Source: Heterotrichella gracilis | Taxonomy: Eukaryota > Sar > Xanthophyceae > Tribonematales > Xanthonemataceae | Direction of reading: 5' to 3' | NCBI GenBank assembly: GCA_032358255.1 | Contig: JAULBX010027363.1 | Location: 1 to 37,848, forward strand | DNA length: 37,848 nucleotides | In this document: positions 33,501-37,848 of the stretch, piece by piece | How the letters are laid out: each line of letters starts with the position of its first letter | How positions within the stretch are numbered: position 1 is the first letter of the stretch | Position numbers and translations under genes: made by a program | The notes under the pieces: generated by a model | The model's database searches: none | Told to the model about the DNA's origin: nothing | What the model saw: the letters and a program-made list of their open reading frames with translations, nothing else

Positions 33501-33586
33501 TGCATGGCGCGCATGGCGTGCGGCGCCGAGTGGCTGGCAGGTGACATGGCCTGAGCTTTTGGCTTGCAAGGGGTGGAATGGATCAT
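30583..33586 (-). CDS. Coproporphyrinogen III oxidase (oxygen-dependent, HemF type), divergent active site
   Basis: It should convert coproporphyrinogen III to protoporphyrinogen IX, for heme and chlorophyll synthesis in plastids. Six exons: 33586-33299, 32957-32832, 32232-32044, 31604-31356, 31075-30960 and 30766-30583; all phases join, giving 383 aa. ATG at 33586 starts a His/Arg/Ala/Ser-rich leader of about 65 residues that could be a transit peptide. Family blocks: [98 protein letters not shown] and C-terminal EWV. Of four His normally conserved as metal/catalytic ligands, two remain (H184, H228) but PTxH is PTLR (R194) and HRxE is ARQE (A258). It may be an altered paralog. Confidence 0.92.
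31858..31935 (-). repeat. Echo of CPO exon 3 end
   Basis: Plus-strand 31858-31935 matches the exon-end/donor region 32041-32110: CCTCAAACAG, TC(C)GC, AG(A/G)GTGGGCACCA and GGTGGAACAC. It lies 183 bp downstream in the intron in transcript sense, with the GTGAGG donor changed little. Confidence 0.85.
32306..32680 (-). repeat. Four progressively decayed echoes of CPO exon 3 start
   Basis: The exon 3 start and acceptor (plus-strand 32195-32245, GGGGTCAGCACGCCTCGCACCACGGTG, GGCAGCGGCCTGTGATCGGTGG) recurs at 32312-32365 (nearly identical), 32456-32495 (GTCGGCGGCCGGAAGCGATCGGTGG), about 32535-32560 and about 32650-32675 (GCGGCGGCCTCTGATCGGTTT). Copies further from the exon are more diverged. The AG acceptor is kept in the first copy. 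Confidence 0.8.
33029..33175 (-). repeat. Two echoes of CPO exon 2 start
   Basis: Plus-strand 33032-33076 (GGTCTTGCC(T)CTGCCATCAAGCTCCTTGGCTGCATGAGGGCAT) and 33131-33172 (GTTTTGCCACTGCCACCAAACTCCTCAG...) repeat the exon 2 start at 32924-32968. The following intron bases (GATCGAT, ATATA) are also shared, giving a unit of about 105 bp in three tandem copies. Confidence 0.88.
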
Positions 33587-35258
33587 GGTGGAGGGGTGCG
33601 CTGGGGAGGTAGCCCTGGGTCGCTTTTGTGGAGGTTTATCCTGCGGCAGGCGGGTTTGAGGTAGATGTGGGCAGGATTGTCCAGAGGTAAGACAAATAGG
33701 GTAGGGATATATGATGCTGTGCCCGGATTTGTGATGGGGATACTAACCCTTGGGTCATTGGACCCCAAGTTTACCAGCAAGTGGCCTACGGTAAAGTTTT
33801 GTGTGTGTGCGCAAGCAGCAAACATAGCAGCGAACAATAGCAGTAATAGTAAGTACTGCCTTATTACGCTGAACGACGCAATTATACTTGTGAAAGCTGC
33901 ACTGGCAGTTGAAAAAAACCCGCTGTGTATAGTCTCGCTATTACCTTAGGCAGGCACCCCAACCTTGCCAATCAGCAAGGGCGCGACAAGCCAAGGGTAC
34001 CCCTCAGCAGGCGCTGTGCCACATTTGCGCAGTCGTCAGGGTTGACAGGGTTGACGGAGGATACTCAACTGTCAATACTGCAGGAGTCGTGGGTTCAGTG
34101 AGCTGGGGCTAGGGCACATGCACATGCAATGCATGCATGCATATGTTGCAAGGGCGAGCTATCGAGGCGTGACTAGAAGCAAGGCGTGCCACACGCTACG
34201 AGTGCATCGAGCAAACGAAATACAGCTGATGAGAGCAACTCCGGTACTGCAACACGTCGGCATTTTAACCTTATCCTGATAAAACGAGTTGCGTTTTGAA
34301 GGAAATGTTTTTGTTTTTCAATTTCTGTAAATTTGACAGGCGAAAATGCCATTTCTTTTTCTACCTCGCAACCACCAGAACGGGCCATTCCTTCTGGATC
34401 TGTTGCATAGCAACCAAGCGAAACCTACCGATATTCTATTATGTCCATCCACTTGCTTCCCACCCACATCTTGCGCCATCCTCGGGACATGCTCATGCCT
34501 ACAGCGCCCTCAAGAAGCAGTCACGACACAGTACCCGCCACGAAGTTGCACCAGGGGCACTGTCGCTGCTAAGGACGACACTTCCGTCGCCTGAACGACT
34601 CGGCAATTTCGACGGGGTGGTTAAGAGGTGGGTGGGGCCGATTGCAACGCGACTCCCCACAATGCATGCATATGCACAACGAGTACCTCCCTGGACTACG
34701 AGTACCTTCCTGCACAGGGAGCACCTGCCTCCAAACCGACCGGCTGCACCATTACCTTCCCGATATAACACGTCAAAAATGCTATTCAGTGCACGCGCGT
34801 GTTTGCACTAGCAAGGCATGCATGCCTGCCTACTGCCATGGAAATTCAACTCGCGCGCCAATGGGGTGCACCTTACAGTTGGGCGATGCTTGCAACCTAT
34901 CTGGATATCTGGTTTTACCCATGGCTACGTCCATCTCATCCCCCCATGGCCTTCTCATCCCCCGCATCCTCAACCACCTCCCACCACCTGCAGGACACAC
35001 AGTAGCCTTCCAACCCTCCCTCAACAGCTTGGGAGCCGGGAGGCGCCACAGGTACCACATGCGACACCCTCCCCTCAGGGATCCCCACACGCCACCGGGG
35101 GCCCATCAGATTTAGGGTTTAGGGTCTAGAGTCTAGGGTCCCAGGCCTGGTGAACCCTACCCAGCGCAGCAGCAGCGTGGCAGCTTTTCACTCAGCACTT
35201 TTTTGTTATGGTCCGTCCTTGCCAGTGAGGTCAGCCGTGTCGGCAATTCTCCTTCGCC
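33587..35258. promoter_or_regulatory. Divergent intergenic region between CPO and MED16
   Basis: 1.67 kb between outward-facing ATGs. No convincing gene. The plus-strand ORF 34296-34811 and others lack family features. Alternating purine-pyrimidine ATGCATGC runs occur near 34125-34142, and a TTTAGGGTTTAGGGTC motif at about 35111. It presumably contains both promoters. Confidence 0.45.
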
Positions 35259-37600
35259 ATGACGTCCCCGCAATATGTTCTCCCGGGGATTCTGGAGGAC
35301 ATCCACTTCACAGGGCAGGTGGCGGGCCCCCGCAGCGCCTGGGATCGATCCACCAACCTGATCGCCATCCAGCTGGAATCCCAGGATGCGGTTTCCATCC
35401 CCGTGGCAGTGACCGATCCCTCGTGCCCCAAGGTGGGTTGCATGGAAAACCCTAAGAAACCCTTTGCAAAACCCTAAGAAACCCTCTGAAAACCCAGGAT
35501 GCCAACCCTGATGCAGTGATCGACCCCTCCTCTCTTGGGAGCACAAAAGTAGCGGCACCGAAACCCCATAAAAACCCTGTGAAAACCCTAGATGCTGATT
35601 CAGTCCTTTGCCAGCGATTGTTCCACCGTTTCTATAGTCGAGTGTGAAAACTGTCGCATTGACATGCCCATTTAATAGCCATGGTAAATACCCACGAAAA
35701 CCCTGGATGCTGATTCAAAGGTTGGGTAACCGCCCTGCTCACCCCACACACCTCATCGGCTCTCCCTGAACCAACCCTTCTTTTTTAGTAAGGTACCCCC
35801 CCCCCCCTCCCCCCATCCGCGCCATCCCCACCCCATTCCACCATCCCCCCACCCCCCCGTAGGAGCACACCCTCCTCCATGTGCCACGTGGCGATGCCTC
35901 AGAGACCCTGGTGGGGCTGCAGTGGGCGCCACCAAACACAACAAGGTGGGAACCAACCAAAACCCTACAAACCCTAGCCCCTGAAACCCCACAAACCCTA
36001 GCCCTGAAATCCTCCCAACAGGGAACTGCTTGGGGTAGTCTCCAGCAAGGCAAATATGCGACCCCTGCCAGCAAAAACTATGGATTGGAGTTAAAATACC
36101 ATGTGGCACTGCAGATTCATTTTCTTATTATACATTTTTATTGTTTGTTCAATTTGTTACTCCCTGCAGGGGCCTGCTGACTGTGGTGTCCAGCGGTGCT
36201 TGCTACCTGTGGACTAACGCCAAGGCGGAGGCGGCACCCAGTGAGGTAGTCACCCTGTCGCACTGGTTTGGCAACAAGATCTTCCAGCTGTCTTCCGAGC
36301 CAGGTGGGTATTGTGAAAGGGGGCAGGGGTGCTTGGGGCTGTGGGCATAGCGGGGGACGTGGGGCGAGGGAGGTGGGGCAAGGCTTAAAATGGCAACGTA
36401 ATTAACGCAGAAGCTTTCTCCTTTGTAAATTACCACGCCTGTTGGAGGACAGGCTGCATAGTGCTTTTCTTGCTTCTTTTTCCCTGCATGGTCCCTCATC
36501 CCCTCCCCGTTCACCTCGCAGTTGCCGCCTCTTTTATCGAGCCGCCCTCCCCATTCCGCTGGCCTCCACAACCCCCTGCTGACGCGCCACCTGGCAGGTA
36601 AGAAGATACAGTCACCATCACACCAATAATGTTAGGGTTTGCGGTTTTGGCTTTTGGGTTTAGGACAATCACACTCATCGTCACAATATTCATCATTATC
36701 ACAATGACTCGTCACAATCGCACACACACCCATTCGCATAGGAACGGGCACAGGCACTTGCAATTACACCCACATCACACCCACCCACACGGCACTGACA
36801 GCCAGTCCATTCCAAAACCTTTACCCAAGCCCACATAAAAGACCCCAATCAGAAACCCTTTGCCACTTTGTGCAGGCACGAGGGCATCGACTCCCGATTC
36901 ATCCGCAGCGACGGGGGTGTGGTGGTGGAGGGGTCGCTGCATTGGGTGCGTCCAGGAGCGCTGGTAGTAGTGGCGGTGACAAAGGATGCACATGTGGAGG
37001 TACGGGGATTGTTGGCAGGGTTTCGGTAGGTTTTCGTTAGTCCTGTGGTATCGTTTGGGTGTGGCACGGTGGAGGTTTCAGTTGGGTTTTGGTAGGGTTT
37101 TGGTAGGGTTCTTTAAAATGGAGGAGGGCGCCGCACTGGGCGCGGTCTGGGGAGTGGCGATCTAAGATGGAGTCTCTGGCAGAGTGCCAGGTATCCTGGG
37201 GTTGAAGTGTACCACACCCTATCCAAAACCCTGACAGAAACATCTACCCCCCCTGCGCAGGTGCATTGGCAGGGGTTGCGGCTGGGGCATGCTGATGTGA
37301 TTACCCTCTCCAACAGCCGTGCCACAACCCTATCCAAAACTTAACCGCCACATTTTCAACCCCCTGCGCAGGTGCATTGGCAGGGGTTGCGGCTGGGGCA
37401 TGCTGCCCCCACCTGGCACACATGCCCCCCCTTCCCCCTACCCGTACGGACGGACCAAGGGGGGGAAGACCTACTGGGGAGTGCGGATGTGATTTGTGGC
37501 CAGGGAGGGGGCGTGCGCTTCCTGGTGGTGAAAAAGAGCGAACCGGAGAGGATTGCGCTGATGCAGATTGCAGGGAACCCCACGTTTTTGGACTCGGCAG
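35259..37600 (+). CDS. MED16: Mediator subunit MED16 (SFR6-like), N-terminal WD40 part, partial at right edge
   Basis: A tail-module subunit of the Mediator complex linking activators to RNA polymerase II. Six exons: 35259-35432, 35863-35945, 36170-36303, 36522-36597, 36876-36999 and 37372-37600; all phases join. More exons lie beyond the window. Similarity to plant SFR6 in order: SAWDRSTNLIAIQLESQ (the 'W-x-x-x-NLIA' start), ASETLVGLQWAPPNTTRGLL, TVVSSGACYLWT, VVTLSHWFGNKIFQLSSEP, ALVVVAVTKDAHVEVHWQGL, and LLGSADVICGQGGGVRF followed by ERIALMQIAG. These are degenerate WD40 blades. ATG 35259 opens MTSPQYVLPGILEDIHFTG. An exon 6 duplicate and a large inverted repeat sit in its introns. Confidence 0.8.
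37209..37293 (+). repeat. Echo (tandem duplicate) of MED16 exon 6 start
   Basis: 37209-37293 and 37319-37404 are direct copies, offset 111 bp, including CCCTATCCAAAAC, the CCCTGCGCAG acceptor and the first 33 coding bases (GTGCATTGGCAGGGGTTGCG...). The first copy then reads VHWQGLRLGHADVI, resembling the later GSADVI of the real exon, and meets a stop after SKT. Use of its acceptor would truncate the protein. Confidence 0.93.
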
Positions 37601-37655
37601 GTGGGTGGTGGGTTGTGTGGCAGGTGTGGGGGCATAGCTGCGTGGTACGTGTGGA

Positions 37656-37812
37656 GGGTGGATGGGGAAAACGGGGAGGTTGTGGTGGGTGTGGATGTGG
37701 CTGCTGGTCAGGGGGGGAGTATGCGCATCCAATAGATGGATGCGCACACTCCCCCCCTGCCCAGCAGCCACATCCACACCCACCACAACCTCCCCGGTTT
37801 CCCCATCCACCC
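37656..37812. repeat. Large inverted repeat, 76-bp arms, in a MED16 intron
   Basis: Arms 37656-37731 and 37737-37812 are reverse complements with three mismatches (73/76) and a 5-nt loop (ATAGA). It starts 56 bp after the exon 6 donor. The left arm is GT-rich like neighbouring sense intron text, so the right arm looks like an inverted copy. It would form a very stable RNA hairpin. Confidence 0.9.
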
Positions 37813-37848
37813 GCCATTGGGCAATAGAGCGGGCCCCTGAGGAGTATG

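Noticed and set aside
34296..34811. 171-codon plus-strand ORF upstream of MED16
   Set aside because: The composition is irregular, overlapping frames are equally open, and it sits where two divergent promoters are expected.
37732..37848. Inverted repeat as a rho-independent terminator
   Set aside because: The window is eukaryotic, the arms are 76 bp, and there is no T-run.

Overview
This is a nuclear window from a eukaryote, most likely a chlorophyte green alga. The reasons are: genes split into many short GT-AG exons; a Ser-Pro/Pro-rich wall-type glycoprotein (pherophorin/extensin style); a MED16 that resembles the plant SFR6 form; a RecQ helicase closest to plant RecQL3/RECQ5; a probable plastid DnaJ-type zinc-finger protein; and TTTAGGG/CCCTAAA-like motifs scattered through introns. 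The genus cannot be fixed from sequence alone. Assignments rest on reading exon translations and checking that splice phases join.

Layout. 1-1640 (-): 3' part of a Pro-rich extracellular-type protein. 3163-3982 (+): unrecognised protein. 4343-4557 (-): 3' end of an unrecognised gene. 6133-10323 (-): RecQ helicase, with a probable disordered poly-Gly tail at its far end. 10846-14996 (+): NSE1 subunit of the SMC5/6 complex, head to head with RecQ across 522 bp, carrying a tRNA-Val(CAC) in one intron. 16670-18348 (-): DnaJ-type zinc-finger protein. 19514-21472 (+): Gly/Pro/Gln-rich hydrophilic protein. 22280-22868 (-): weak candidate gene. 22887-27892 (+): multi-exon integral membrane protein. 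28212-28364 (+): short DUF1639-like ORF. 30583-33586 (-): coproporphyrinogen III oxidase. 35259-37600 and beyond (+): MED16, running off the right edge.

The most striking property is not a gene. In all eight well-supported genes, introns (and one 3' flank) contain decayed direct copies of the adjacent exon edge, usually with the splice site and some intron. I call these 'exon echoes'. They occur in 1 to about 4 extra copies, in the same orientation as the gene, with graded decay, and often with frameshifts or stops. They suggest that introns here grow by repeated local tandem duplication across exon-intron junctions.

Other points: the coproporphyrinogen oxidase lacks two of the four histidines normally conserved at the active site; NSE1 appears to end before its RING-like domain; a 76-bp-arm inverted repeat lies in a MED16 intron; and a 28-bp-arm hairpin element lies near 29.7 kb.
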